Part shown: one piece after another, positions 32,444 through 40,401 of the stretch
Layout of the letters: each line of letters starts with the position of its first letter
How positions within the stretch are numbered: the first letter of the stretch is position 1
Source: an uncultured Bacteroidales bacterium
Lineage (GTDB): Bacteria > Bacteroidota > Bacteroidia > Bacteroidales > CAIWKO01
Length of the DNA: 40,401 nucleotides
Assembly: GCA_903913285.1 (NCBI GenBank)
Contig: CAIWKO010000006.1
Location: 1-40,401, forward strand
Reading direction: 5' to 3'
Translations under genes and position numbers: made by a program
Notes under the pieces: generated by a model
Databases searched by the model: none
Seen by the model: only the letters and a program-made list of their open reading frames with translations
Told to the model about the DNA's origin: nothing

Positions 32444-34441
32444 ATGAAAGTACAAAAAAACAAAAATGTTCTTTACAAAAGTAAGAACAAGCAACAAAAA
32501 CCACATCAACCGTTCAAAAGCCAAAGCTTTGCCGAGATGCTATCAAATATTTCTTCGAATTCAAGTTCGAATTTTCGAATTTTATTAGCATTTCTGTTTT
32601 TTGCTTTAGCTTTTTTGCTTTATTCTAATACGCTCTACCACGGCTATGCGCTTGATGATGATCTGGTTTATAAATTAAACAAATCTGTTCAAAAAGGTAT
32701 TTTAGGAATTCCTGAGATATTTACAACAACCAATATGTATGGATTTAACGGACAGAATTACGGTGCTTACCGTCCGTTGACACAAAGTATTTTTGCAATA
32801 GAATATCATTTTTTTGCTCAAAACCCACACGTAAATCATTTAATAAGTGTTTTGATGTATGCTTTGTGTTGCGCTTTATTTTTTATCTTAATGTTAAAGT
32901 TTTTTGAAAAACAAAAGCTGATAATACCCATATTTATTACACTCATTTTTACTGTTCATCCTATACATACAGAAGTTGTAGCAAACATAAAAAGTCGTGA
33001 TGAAATTATTGCTTTCTTTTTTGGATTTCTACTTACTTTTCTGTTTCTGTACAAATATGTGGGTTCAAGAAAGATCAAATACCTGATATTTAGCATTATT
33101 TTTTATTTTCTAGGACTTCTGAGCAAAGAAAATATTCTTACACTTTTCCCCTTCATTCCGTTGAGTCTTTACTTTTTTAGAGAGGTGAAATGGAAACAAA
33201 TCTTTAGGATAAGCGCTTTGTTTTTAATTCCGGTTCTTTTATTTATTGGAATGCGAACGGCATTTATCGAATCCGCCAGCGATAAAATAGCTTTTATTGA
33301 TAACTTTATCCACCTGATTCCCGATTTTGCAACCAAATCGGGTACAATCTTGGTGGTTTTTTTACTTTATTTCAAGCTTTCTTTTTTCCCGTTTCCATTG
33401 TCCTATGACTATTCTTTTGCACAAATTAGTCATACTTCTTTGTTCGCACCAGTTTCGTTGTGCAGTTTGATCATCTTGATTTCTCTTATAGTTATTGCTA
33501 TATATTTCTTTAAAAGAAAAAGCGTTTTGTCATGGTCTATTCTGTTCTTTTTAATTACTATTTCTATTTACCTTCATATTTACGCAGATCTTGCTGCTAC
33601 AGCTGCTGAACGATTTTTGTTTTTGCCTTCGGTTGCTGTTTCAATTGCTGTTATTTTTCTATTAATCATGATTGCCGATAAGTTTCTTATCACAAAAACT
33701 GCAAATCAATTCATTACTGTTGCCGTATTAACAATTTGTATGGTATTTATGATCAAAACGTTTACACGAAATTTTGCATGGAAAAATAACGATTCTCTGT
33801 TTTTGACTGATATAACTCATGCCCCTAAAAGCGTACGCATGAACAAATCAGCAGGTGATATTTATCTAAATTGGGCCATAAAAGAAACTGATGAGGTTAA
33901 AAAAACACAATATTCACGTACTGCATTGACATATCTATATAAAGCCTACAATATCTACGCTGATTATCCGGAAAATATTTTGGATATTGGAACTGCATAT
34001 TTTTATCTTGAAAAGTATGATTCTTCACAATACTATTGGAATAAATTCAAATTATTGGATCCAAAATCACCTCGTAATCAAGAAAACAGAACTTTTTTAA
34101 TTAGCGGGTTTTCATCAGAAGCTTTGAAATTGAGAGAAAAAGGGCAAATAAAAGAATCGGAAGCAGTGTTTGAAAAAGTGCTCAAATTAGATTCTTTAAA
34201 TGCGCCTGCATTTTTTAATATCGGAATGCTAAATGTAACTTTGTTAAATTACCCAAAAGCTAAGGCAAATATGCAAAAGGCTATTTCTATTGATTCATTA
34301 AACTCAGAATTTTGGTATAATTTAGGTGGCTTTGCCTATACAATAAAAGATTATAATCTTGCACGAAAAGCATGGCTAAAAACCTTACAGATAAATCCAC
34401 AGCATGCTCAGGCAAAGCAAGGGTTAAGTGCAATAAAATAA
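32444..34441 (+). CDS. TMTC-like GT-C membrane protein with C-terminal TPR repeats
   Basis: A 665-residue polytopic protein with a 43-residue basic cytoplasmic start and about eleven helices. A soluble TPR region follows (about 480-665; FNIGMLNVTLLNYPKAKANMQKAI and FWYNLGGFAYTIKDYNLARKAWLKTL are clear units). Motifs resemble the TMTC/O-mannosyltransferase group: DDD (71-73) in the first loop, YRPLTQ (109-114), HPIHTEVVANIKSRDE (172-187) and SKEN (227-230). Eukaryotic TMTCs O-mannosylate cadherins; bacterial homologues are mostly uncharacterised. The start sits one base past the NamZ stop. With a GT22-like enzyme 4 kb upstream and Ser/Thr-rich adhesins at both window ends, protein O-glycosylation is a reasonable guess, no more. 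Confidence 0.85.
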   Translation: MKVQKNKNVLYKSKNKQQKPHQPFKSQSFAEMLSNISSNSSSNFRILLAFLFFALAFLLYSNTLYHGYALDDDLVYKLNKSVQKGILGIPEIFTTTNMYGFNGQNYGAYRPLTQSIFAIEYHFFAQNPHVNHLISVLMYALCCALFFILMLKFFEKQKLIIPIFITLIFTVHPIHTEVVANIKSRDEIIAFFFGFLLTFLFLYKYVGSRKIKYLIFSIIFYFLGLLSKENILTLFPFIPLSLYFFREVKWKQIFRISALFLIPVLLFIGMRTAFIESASDKIAFIDNFIHLIPDFATKSGTILVVFLLYFKLSFFPFPLSYDYSFAQISHTSLFAPVSLCSLIILISLIVIAIYFFKRKSVLSWSILFFLITISIYLHIYADLAATAAERFLFLPSVAVSIAVIFLLIMIADKFLITKTANQFITVAVLTICMVFMIKTFTRNFAWKNNDSLFLTDITHAPKSVRMNKSAGDIYLNWAIKETDEVKKTQYSRTALTYLYKAYNIYADYPENILDIGTAYFYLEKYDSSQYYWNKFKLLDPKSPRNQENRTFLISGFSSEALKLREKGQIKESEAVFEKVLKLDSLNAPAFFNIGMLNVTLLNYPKAKANMQKAISIDSLNSEFWYNLGGFAYTIKDYNLARKAWLKTLQINPQHAQAKQGLSAIK

Positions 34442-34539
34442 GAATTCGATAAATTTCAAATAATATAATAATAATTTACCATCTTTGTTTAATAAATTCA
34501 ATTTTCAAAGAGTTTCTACTAATTTATCGAAAAAAATTA

Positions 34540-34547
34540 TAATTTTG
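34540..34547 (+). promoter_or_regulatory. Putative -7 element for the kinase operon (TAATTTTG)
   Basis: TAATTTTG lies 40 bp before the kinase ATG in the 145-bp gap after the TMTC-like gene. The -33 region has only TTTC with poor spacing. No hairpin terminator lies in the gap, so read-through from the upstream genes is possible. Confidence 0.35.
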
Positions 34548-34586
34548 AAAACGTATAAAAACACTTAATAAACACGACAGGACAAG

Positions 34587-36347
34587 ATGATTGGTCAGCA
34601 GATTCTAAACTACAAGATTGAAAAACTTATTGGCGAAGGCGGCATGGGAAACGTGTATTTAGGCATACATACCCATATAGGCAGAAAAGTTGCCATTAAA
34701 GCACTCAATCCTGTCTTAGCAAAAAATCCTGACATACGAGAACGTTTTAAAAACGAAGCTTCCACCCTATCGCAATTGCATCATCCAAATATCGTCACAC
34801 TTTTTGATTACGTGGAAACCGATCAGGGCATTTTTTTGGTGATGGAATACGTGGAAGGAAAACAGCTTGACCAATATATAGAAACGATTACAGGACCTAT
34901 TCCTGAAGAAAAAGCTATACCGTTGTTTACGCAGATCCTCGATGGCGTTTCATACGCTCACCAACGGAATGTGATTCACCGCGATATAAAACCTTCTAAC
35001 ATCATCATTACTAGCGAAGGCAAAGCTAAGATATTGGATTTCGGTATCGCAAAGATTCTTTCGGAAAGCAACCATAAACTTACCAAAACCGGCACCAAAC
35101 TGGGTACGGTTCTTTTTATGAGTCCTGAACAAGTGAAAGGTGTTGAAGTTGACAAACGCACAGATATTTATTCACTTGGCATAACTCTTTTTCAAACATT
35201 AACAGGAAAAAGCCCTTTTGACGAAGACCAAAGTGAGTATGAAGTTTATAAAAGGATAGTTGAAGAACCATTGCCTGATGCGAAAACATTTTATATTGGG
35301 GTGAGCGACCGTATGGAGCTTATTCTCAAAAAGGCAACTGCTAAAAACGCTTCCGAACGATTCAGCGATTGTGATAAATTTAAACAAGCTTTGGAAGATT
35401 TAAGTTTTGGACAAAGTACCTCAAAGAAAGCAAAAGCTAAATCAGCAAGAACTCCTGTATCTAATAGACCTGTTAAAAAACCTTCAGCAAAGGTTAATAA
35501 TAAACGTAAAGGTTGGACTATTTTCTGGTCAATCTTTTTTGGTATGCTTTTTTCAACTGCATTGGTAGTAACAACGTACAAACTTATATTCAGCGGGACT
35601 GAAAAGTATGTGCTTGCAAATAAACTCTGGATACGTTCTTCTGAAGCATTAACGGGGAACAATGGAGTTGAATTGCTGAAATTCGGTGAAAAACTGAATG
35701 TATTGGAAACTGACAGCAAACTTGACGCAAACGGTCTTCGATGGGCTAAAGTAAGATCTGAAGATGGTAAGGAAGGTTACACAGTAATAGATTATTTGGG
35801 AAGTGAAGATGAGTACGAGCGTATCAATGCTGTGTTTAAAGATAACGCACTGAAGGATACACCCGTCATATATAAGAAAGCAGTAATCGACTATTTGAAT
35901 TCAAACGGTATGATCGATAAAGATAACTCCAGCAATTGGAGTATTAATGGTAATTTATCAGGAGCCGAATTTAACAATTATGTTTTCGCTGATTTCAATC
36001 AGGATAGTAAAGACGATTATGCTTGTGTGGCAAATAATGGAGATAAATATCTGCTGCTTGTTTTTGTGAGTGGCAGTGTATTGGATGCTACAATTAAAAT
36101 TGCAGAGAACGAAGACCAAAAGATTTCTATCAAAAAATTACCAAGAGGCACAAAATATTTTACGGGAAAATATACTACCGAAAACCGCATTGATTGGTAT
36201 GGTGAAATATATACAGTAAACGTAAAAGTTTATGATATGCTCAAAAGCGATGCCTTAGTTATTACGGAAAAACAAGGAAACAAAAGCAAAGTCTATACTT
36301 ACGATAATAATCATAACGATTTTATTTTAACTGCCCTTCCTCAATGA
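34587..36347 (+). CDS. Transmembrane Ser/Thr protein kinase with periplasmic SH3-like domain
   Basis: A 586-residue Hanks-type kinase. Cytoplasmic catalytic domain (8-270): glycine loop GEGGMGNV (16-23), Lys38 in VAIK, Glu57, HRDIKPSN (131-138), DFG (151-153), a threonine-rich activation loop (KLTKTGTKLGT), and SPE instead of APE (179-181). All catalytic residues are present, so it should be active. A basic Ser/Lys linker (275-308) leads to one TM helix (about 311-333). Outside, an SH3b-like domain (338-402: NKLWIRSSEAL, KFGEKLNVLE, GYTVIDYLG) is followed by a domain with a DFNQDSKDD calcium-site-like loop. The sensor side is not PASTA, so the cue may differ from muropeptide binding. The stop overlaps the next gene's ATG by 4 bp (ATGA), which couples the two. 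Confidence 0.93.
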   Translation: MIGQQILNYKIEKLIGEGGMGNVYLGIHTHIGRKVAIKALNPVLAKNPDIRERFKNEASTLSQLHHPNIVTLFDYVETDQGIFLVMEYVEGKQLDQYIETITGPIPEEKAIPLFTQILDGVSYAHQRNVIHRDIKPSNIIITSEGKAKILDFGIAKILSESNHKLTKTGTKLGTVLFMSPEQVKGVEVDKRTDIYSLGITLFQTLTGKSPFDEDQSEYEVYKRIVEEPLPDAKTFYIGVSDRMELILKKATAKNASERFSDCDKFKQALEDLSFGQSTSKKAKAKSARTPVSNRPVKKPSAKVNNKRKGWTIFWSIFFGMLFSTALVVTTYKLIFSGTEKYVLANKLWIRSSEALTGNNGVELLKFGEKLNVLETDSKLDANGLRWAKVRSEDGKEGYTVIDYLGSEDEYERINAVFKDNALKDTPVIYKKAVIDYLNSNGMIDKDNSSNWSINGNLSGAEFNNYVFADFNQDSKDDYACVANNGDKYLLLVFVSGSVLDATIKIAENEDQKISIKKLPRGTKYFTGKYTTENRIDWYGEIYTVNVKVYDMLKSDALVITEKQGNKSKVYTYDNNHNDFILTALPQ

Positions 36348-37639
36348 AAATAATATTTATTGGACGAAACACCAATAACGATGTGGTTATTGCCGACCCT
36401 TATGTTTCAGGGCAACACATATCTATTACTCAAAATGACGATGGCAGCTTTAGAATCTCTGATTTAGGTTCACGAAACGGCACCTACGTTAATGGGAAGA
36501 AAATAGTTCAGCAGATGCTGTATTATAACGATATCGTAAAAATTGGTGAACATATCATTCCTTGGCAGGAATATTTTCAGCAAAATGCAGGCATCTACAC
36601 CGGGAAAATTATCAAACAATATTCAATAGGTAGAAACATCGATAATAATATTGTTATCTCTGATGATTATGCTTCTGGAAAACATGCTCTGCTGTCATTA
36701 ACTGACCTAGGTGAAGTTATTATTCAGGATATCGGTTCTACAAACGGTACCTTTGTAAACGATTGCAAAATAACAAACATTCTTATCAATCCCGGTGACA
36801 GACTTCGGATTGCCAGAACTCCTCTAATTTGGACAGACTATTGTGAACCACAAACTAATAAAAACGGAAGGAGCAATCAAACCAACAAAACTCGGTTTTG
36901 GATAATCATTGCTGCAAGTATTGCAGCAGGAGTTTTGCTAATGATTTCTGCATGGTTTATCGGTGTGAAAATTGGAATTATCAAGGGTTCCAACACAGAT
37001 TCTATACCTTCAGATACAATGCCTGTTTTTTCTAATTTAAACGAACTGGTTAAATATACCGAAAAGGCAGTTTTTTTGATTGAAACTGACAACAATAGCG
37101 GACAAGCTGTTGCGTATGGTACCGGATTTTTTGTGAGCAGCAATGGTGTCGGCATTACGAATGCACATGTTTTGCGGAACGGCTCCGGTTGGAAAATCAA
37201 AACATACAGCGGACAATCTTATTCCATAGAAAAAGTTCTAAGAACAAACGATACATACGATTACTCTATTTTCAAAGTTATTTCTGATGAGAGATTTACG
37301 AATTTAAAAATATCGGATACTCCTCCTGAAAAAGGTCAGGATATTTATGTGTTGGGAAATCCTCAAGGAATAGAAAGCACACTTACAAAAGGCATTGTTT
37401 CCGGGTTAAAGGGAGGAACAGAGGAAGATGTTATTGAAGGCAAATTTGGCAGTGGCAATACTTACATCCAGATTGATGTGGCCATTTCGCATGGAAGTAG
37501 TGGTAGCCCTGTAATGAATATGAAAGGAGAAGTCATTGGCGTTGCTACACTTTCGTTTGAAGAAGCCGATTGTAAGAATTGCAATTTTGCCTTAAATATC
37601 GATATGGTCCGTTCGGATGTGGAAAGTGTAATGAAATAG
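36344..37639 (+). CDS. Tandem-FHA transmembrane trypsin-like serine protease
   Basis: A 431-residue protein. Two cytoplasmic FHA domains come first: residues 2-75 (FIGRNTNND, SGQH, SRNGTYVNG) and 93-165 (SIGRNIDNN, SGKH, STNGTFVND). Both keep the phosphate-binding Arg, Ser, His and Asn. One TM helix follows (about 185-207), then a periplasmic HtrA-like trypsin domain (238-431) with an intact catalytic triad: His275 in TNAHV, Asp306 in YDYSIFKV and Ser386 in GSSGSP. There is no PDZ domain, unlike DegP. I infer that phosphorylation by the upstream kinase, with which its start overlaps by 4 bp, controls the protease from inside. Two C-terminal cysteines (C410, C413) could form a disulfide. Domain order and coupling make this unusual. 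Confidence 0.92.
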   Translation: MKIIFIGRNTNNDVVIADPYVSGQHISITQNDDGSFRISDLGSRNGTYVNGKKIVQQMLYYNDIVKIGEHIIPWQEYFQQNAGIYTGKIIKQYSIGRNIDNNIVISDDYASGKHALLSLTDLGEVIIQDIGSTNGTFVNDCKITNILINPGDRLRIARTPLIWTDYCEPQTNKNGRSNQTNKTRFWIIIAASIAAGVLLMISAWFIGVKIGIIKGSNTDSIPSDTMPVFSNLNELVKYTEKAVFLIETDNNSGQAVAYGTGFFVSSNGVGITNAHVLRNGSGWKIKTYSGQSYSIEKVLRTNDTYDYSIFKVISDERFTNLKISDTPPEKGQDIYVLGNPQGIESTLTKGIVSGLKGGTEEDVIEGKFGSGNTYIQIDVAISHGSSGSPVMNMKGEVIGVATLSFEEADCKNCNFALNIDMVRSDVESVMK

Positions 37640-37833
37640 TATTAAAGTGTCGCATTCTATTGTTTTTTTTTAGAAGTAAATACTATTTCCTTAATAATGC
37701 CTTTTAGGAATGATTATTCCCTTAATTTACTTTAAAAATCTTTTTAAAATTTTCCTTGAACTGTTTCCTGTAAAAATCTAAAACTTTTAGTTGTTATTAT
37801 ATTAAATTTCTGAATTTTAGCAATACTTTTTTA
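37640..37833. other. Intergenic region after the protease gene
   Basis: AT-rich with stops in all frames. A small hairpin (AGGAAT-GATT-ATTCC) near 37707-37722 and T-rich runs may stop transcription of the kinase operon, but no clear terminator was found. A promoter for the next gene follows directly. Confidence 0.45.
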
Positions 37834-37864
37834 TTGTTTTTACTCATAAATTGTGCTATCTTTG
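37834..37864 (+). promoter_or_regulatory. Promoter for the lectin/P-domain surface protein (TTG-N20-TATCTTTG)
   Basis: TTG at 37834-37836 is followed after 20 bases by TATCTTTG at 37857-37864. It leaves a leader of about 80 nt before the ATG at 37951, unusually long compared with the other promoters here. Confidence 0.7.
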
Positions 37865-37950
37865 CGTTTATATAAGATAGTTATTAACTTTAAAAGCAAA
37901 ACATAAAAAAGTCAGTAAAAAACCCCATATTTCCACCTAATAATAAATTC

Positions 37951-40401
37951 ATGGAAACAAAAGAATCGACACAAAATTGTAAAACCGGATTCAATTTTCG
38001 CTTTACAATTTTTATATCAACAATGCTTCTTTTGTTTTTATTTCATAAAAATGAAGTTGAAGCACAGTTTATTATTGCAGGAAATGCATCATCTACAGGA
38101 GGAGGGTGTTATACATTAACCAACAACATATCACAATCGGGCGCGATTTGGAATTCAACCATGATTAATTTGACGCAGCCTTTTGATATTACTTTAATAT
38201 TAAATTTTGGATGTACTAATGCTGGGTCTGATGATTATACATTATCTCCCAATTGTGGGGGAGATGGAATGTCTTTTATTTTGCAATCATTAAATACTGG
38301 AGTTTCAGCAACAGGTGGTGGCGTAGGTTTTCAAGGTATAACACCTTCATTGGGTGTTGTTATGGATGATTACTCTGCAAATCCAACTGACCCACCTTAT
38401 GATCACATTTCTATAAATCAGAATGGAGACATACTTCATGGGACAACCAACGAATTTGTTTCTTATACGAGTGCTGTTGGTTTTCCTGCTGAAATAGAGG
38501 ACTGCAATAATCATACTTTCCGCTTCAAATGGACTCCGGGGTCACCTAACGGAACCATCCAAGTTTGGTTTGACGGGACCTTGACCTTTACTTATACAGG
38601 CGATATTGTTACAAATATTTTTGGTGGCAACCCAAATGTTTATTGGGGTATAAGTGCATCTACAGGGGCCTGTTGGAATTTGCAAACAGTTTGTATGGCT
38701 ATTGAATCGGATTTTTCTAATACAACAGTTTGTGTTGGACAACCAACAGTATTTACGGACCAAAGTATTAGTAGTACCCCAATAAGTACATGGTTGTGGA
38801 ATTTTGGTGATGGATCACCCACATCTTCGCTGCAAAATCCGACCCATATTTATGCTAATCCCGGGACATATAATGTTCAACTTACAGTAACAAATTCTGC
38901 TGGACTAACTTCAACAATCTCCAATGCTGTCTCAGTATTGGGTCTTGAAATAACTACTTCAGCTTCTCCCACCAATATTTGTCAGGGAGGTTCAGTCACA
39001 TTATCTGGAACCATTATTTCACATCCTACTACTACTATTCAAAATCCATCTTTTACCAACACAACAGATTATTCGATTCCTGATGCTGGTGTAGCTTCAG
39101 GCTGGACAGGAACAACCGGTTCTTATGTTCAGTCAAATATTACAGTTTCTGGAATATTGACTGGTTGGAGTATAAAAAACATTTGCCTTAATATTAACCA
39201 TACATACGACGGAGACATCATTGTATATCTTAAGGATCCCTGTGGAAATATTGTCAGCCTTATTAATTCCGGTTGTTATGGGACAAATTTTACAAATACT
39301 TATTTTGCACCAATCGCCACAACAACTATCAGCTCTGGAAGTAGCCCTTATTCTGGAATCTGGATTCCATCAGGTGGAACAGGCATATGGACAATTTTGC
39401 AAGGGTGTGCCACTCCAAATGGAACATGGAGTTTGTTATTAGGGGATCAATATGCTGCGGATGTTGGGACTTTGCTTGATTGGACAATAACATTCAATAA
39501 CCCAGTACCAACTACCTACACATATATCTGGACTCCAGGAAATATCACAAATACTCTTACTCCTATTGTGACTCCTACTGCCACGACTACCTATACATTA
39601 ACTGGTAATGATTCTTATGCTTGTGCTTCCAGCATCACAGTAACCGTAACAGTCGATGCATCTACTACTATTTCCGCAACAGCAACACCGGATACGATCT
39701 GTGCCGGACAATCATCTGTTTTGAGTGCCTCTGGTGCATCTACCTACACTTGGATGCCTGGAAATTTATCAGGAAGTTCTGTTACTGTAACTCCTTTGAC
39801 ATCGACTATATACACTATTACAGGAACCACGACAGGTTGTACAGGATCTACAACAGTTTCTGTTACTGTAAACTCTAATATTGTTATTACTACCACTGTC
39901 TCACCAACTTCAATATGCCTTGGAAATTCATCTTCCTTAAGTGCAAATAGTGGTGTTGTAGGAGCAGTTTACACCTGGATGCCCGGAAATTTAATCGGAA
40001 CCCCTGTTTCTGTTTCACCAGCGACTAATACCACTTATACCGTTACAGGAACAGCTTCAGGATGCACTGGCACAGCAACTTTATCGGTATCAATAAATCC
40101 CGATTTGGTTATCACAACATCAGCTTCTCCAGCCTCAATATGTAATGGGACTTCATCTTCCCTAACTGCCACAAATAGTGTCTCGGGAACAACATATTCA
40201 TGGATGCCAGGCAATTTAAGCGGAACTCCGGTATCCGTTTCACCGGCTTCTACCACTGTATATACTGTGACAGGCAATGCCTCCGGTTGTACAGGAACTG
40301 CTACTGTTACAGTAACCGTAAATCCGATTCCTTTTGTAACTGCTACTGCAACCTCTACAACAATATGTAATGGCTCAGCAACTTCACTAAATGCAAGCAG
40401 T
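37951..40401 (+). CDS. Giant secreted protein: L-type lectin, PKD, P/Homo B, Ig-like repeats (3' partial)
   Basis: The frame is open from the ATG at 37951 to the right edge (817 codons). Signal peptide: a basic start, hydrophobic core TIFISTMLLLFLF and likely cut after VEA (residue 38). Domains: an L-type legume-lectin-like domain (39-250; GDGMSFILQS, ISINQNGDI, FRFKWTP, IQVWFDGTL, YWGISASTG); a PKD domain (about 255-333; TVCVGQPTVFTDQS, WNFGDGSPTSS, TYNVQLTV); a P/Homo B-like domain (about 364-518; SIPDAG, INHTYDGDIIVYLKDPCGN, TWSLLLGDQYAADVGTLLDW); then at least four Ig-like repeats of about 75 residues (YTWMPGNLSG, VYTVTGNASGCTGTATV). Secretion by T9SS is likely, but the C-terminal signal lies outside the window. 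Function: surface carbohydrate binding is inferred from the lectin domain. Confidence 0.88.
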   Translation, partial: METKESTQNCKTGFNFRFTIFISTMLLLFLFHKNEVEAQFIIAGNASSTGGGCYTLTNNISQSGAIWNSTMINLTQPFDITLILNFGCTNAGSDDYTLSPNCGGDGMSFILQSLNTGVSATGGGVGFQGITPSLGVVMDDYSANPTDPPYDHISINQNGDILHGTTNEFVSYTSAVGFPAEIEDCNNHTFRFKWTPGSPNGTIQVWFDGTLTFTYTGDIVTNIFGGNPNVYWGISASTGACWNLQTVCMAIESDFSNTTVCVGQPTVFTDQSISSTPISTWLWNFGDGSPTSSLQNPTHIYANPGTYNVQLTVTNSAGLTSTISNAVSVLGLEITTSASPTNICQGGSVTLSGTIISHPTTTIQNPSFTNTTDYSIPDAGVASGWTGTTGSYVQSNITVSGILTGWSIKNICLNINHTYDGDIIVYLKDPCGNIVSLINSGCYGTNFTNTYFAPIATTTISSGSSPYSGIWIPSGGTGIWTILQGCATPNGTWSLLLGDQYAADVGTLLDWTITFNNPVPTTYTYIWTPGNITNTLTPIVTPTATTTYTLTGNDSYACASSITVTVTVDASTTISATATPDTICAGQSSVLSASGASTYTWMPGNLSGSSVTVTPLTSTIYTITGTTTGCTGSTTVSVTVNSNIVITTTVSPTSICLGNSSSLSANSGVVGAVYTWMPGNLIGTPVSVSPATNTTYTVTGTASGCTGTATLSVSINPDLVITTSASPASICNGTSSSLTATNSVSGTTYSWMPGNLSGTPVSVSPASTTVYTVTGNASGCTGTATVTVTVNPIPFVTATATSTTICNGSATSLNASS
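39652..40401 (+). repeat. In-frame Ig-like coding repeats of about 225 bp
   Basis: Three full copies of about 73-75 codons and the start of a fourth are visible, each with TICxGxSSSLxA, YTWMPGN, TVYTVTG and SGCTGTATV. A more diverged copy precedes them. The array goes on past the window edge. Confidence 0.8.

Overview
The window reads as chromosomal DNA of an AT-rich Bacteroidota, probably of the Bacteroidales or a related group. The signs are: a C-terminal type IX secretion sorting domain on a giant secreted repeat protein; promoters of the Bacteroidota form TTTG-N19-TAnnTTTG upstream of several genes; mostly absent Shine-Dalgarno sequences; a Bacteroidota-style Mrp lacking the usual CxxC; and a PstS-like lipoprotein gene next to a TPR gene. 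No phage, plasmid, transposase, CRISPR or rRNA signal was seen.

Layout. 1-4870: 3' part of a giant surface protein with fourteen 68-residue repeats and a T9SS domain. 4935-8227 (minus): radC, rpsT with tRNA-Glu just upstream, an unrecognised conserved protein, and a dNTP triphosphohydrolase. 8355-16169: copper-type P-type ATPase, a phytoene-desaturase-like flavoenzyme, a RecB/AddA-like helicase-nuclease, and riboflavin synthase. 16487-20585 (minus): an apparent operon mrp-nfu-hydroxyacyl dehydrogenase-ketosynthase-ACP. 20881-24394 (plus): tRNA-Ser, a small membrane protein, a PstS-like lipoprotein, a TPR protein, and a flavin-binding split-barrel protein. 24395-25198 has no convincing gene but holds a 42-bp hairpin repeat array bounded by 14-bp inverted repeats. 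25199-27244 (minus): two FHA proteins. 27392-28945: a GT22-like mannosyltransferase, followed by a 21-bp repeat array. 29534-31174 (minus): a MerR regulator and a LolC/E-like permease. 31222-37639 (plus): a NamZ-like muramidase, a TMTC-like glycosyltransferase with TPRs, a transmembrane Ser/Thr kinase and a tandem-FHA transmembrane serine protease. 37951-end: a second giant surface protein (L-type lectin, PKD, P/Homo B, Ig-like repeats) cut by the window edge.

The most interesting theme is a membrane-spanning phosphothreonine circuit. It comprises a kinase with a periplasmic SH3-like sensor, a translationally coupled protein that places two cytoplasmic FHA readers on a periplasmic trypsin-like protease, a vWA-TM-FHA protein with a degenerate MIDAS, and a soluble FHA protein with repeated KT(Q/K)I motifs. 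No PP2C phosphatase is in the window. The second theme is two intergenic arrays with periods of 21 and 42 bp, which are two and four DNA helical turns. They look non-coding and may be species-specific structural or protein-binding DNA.
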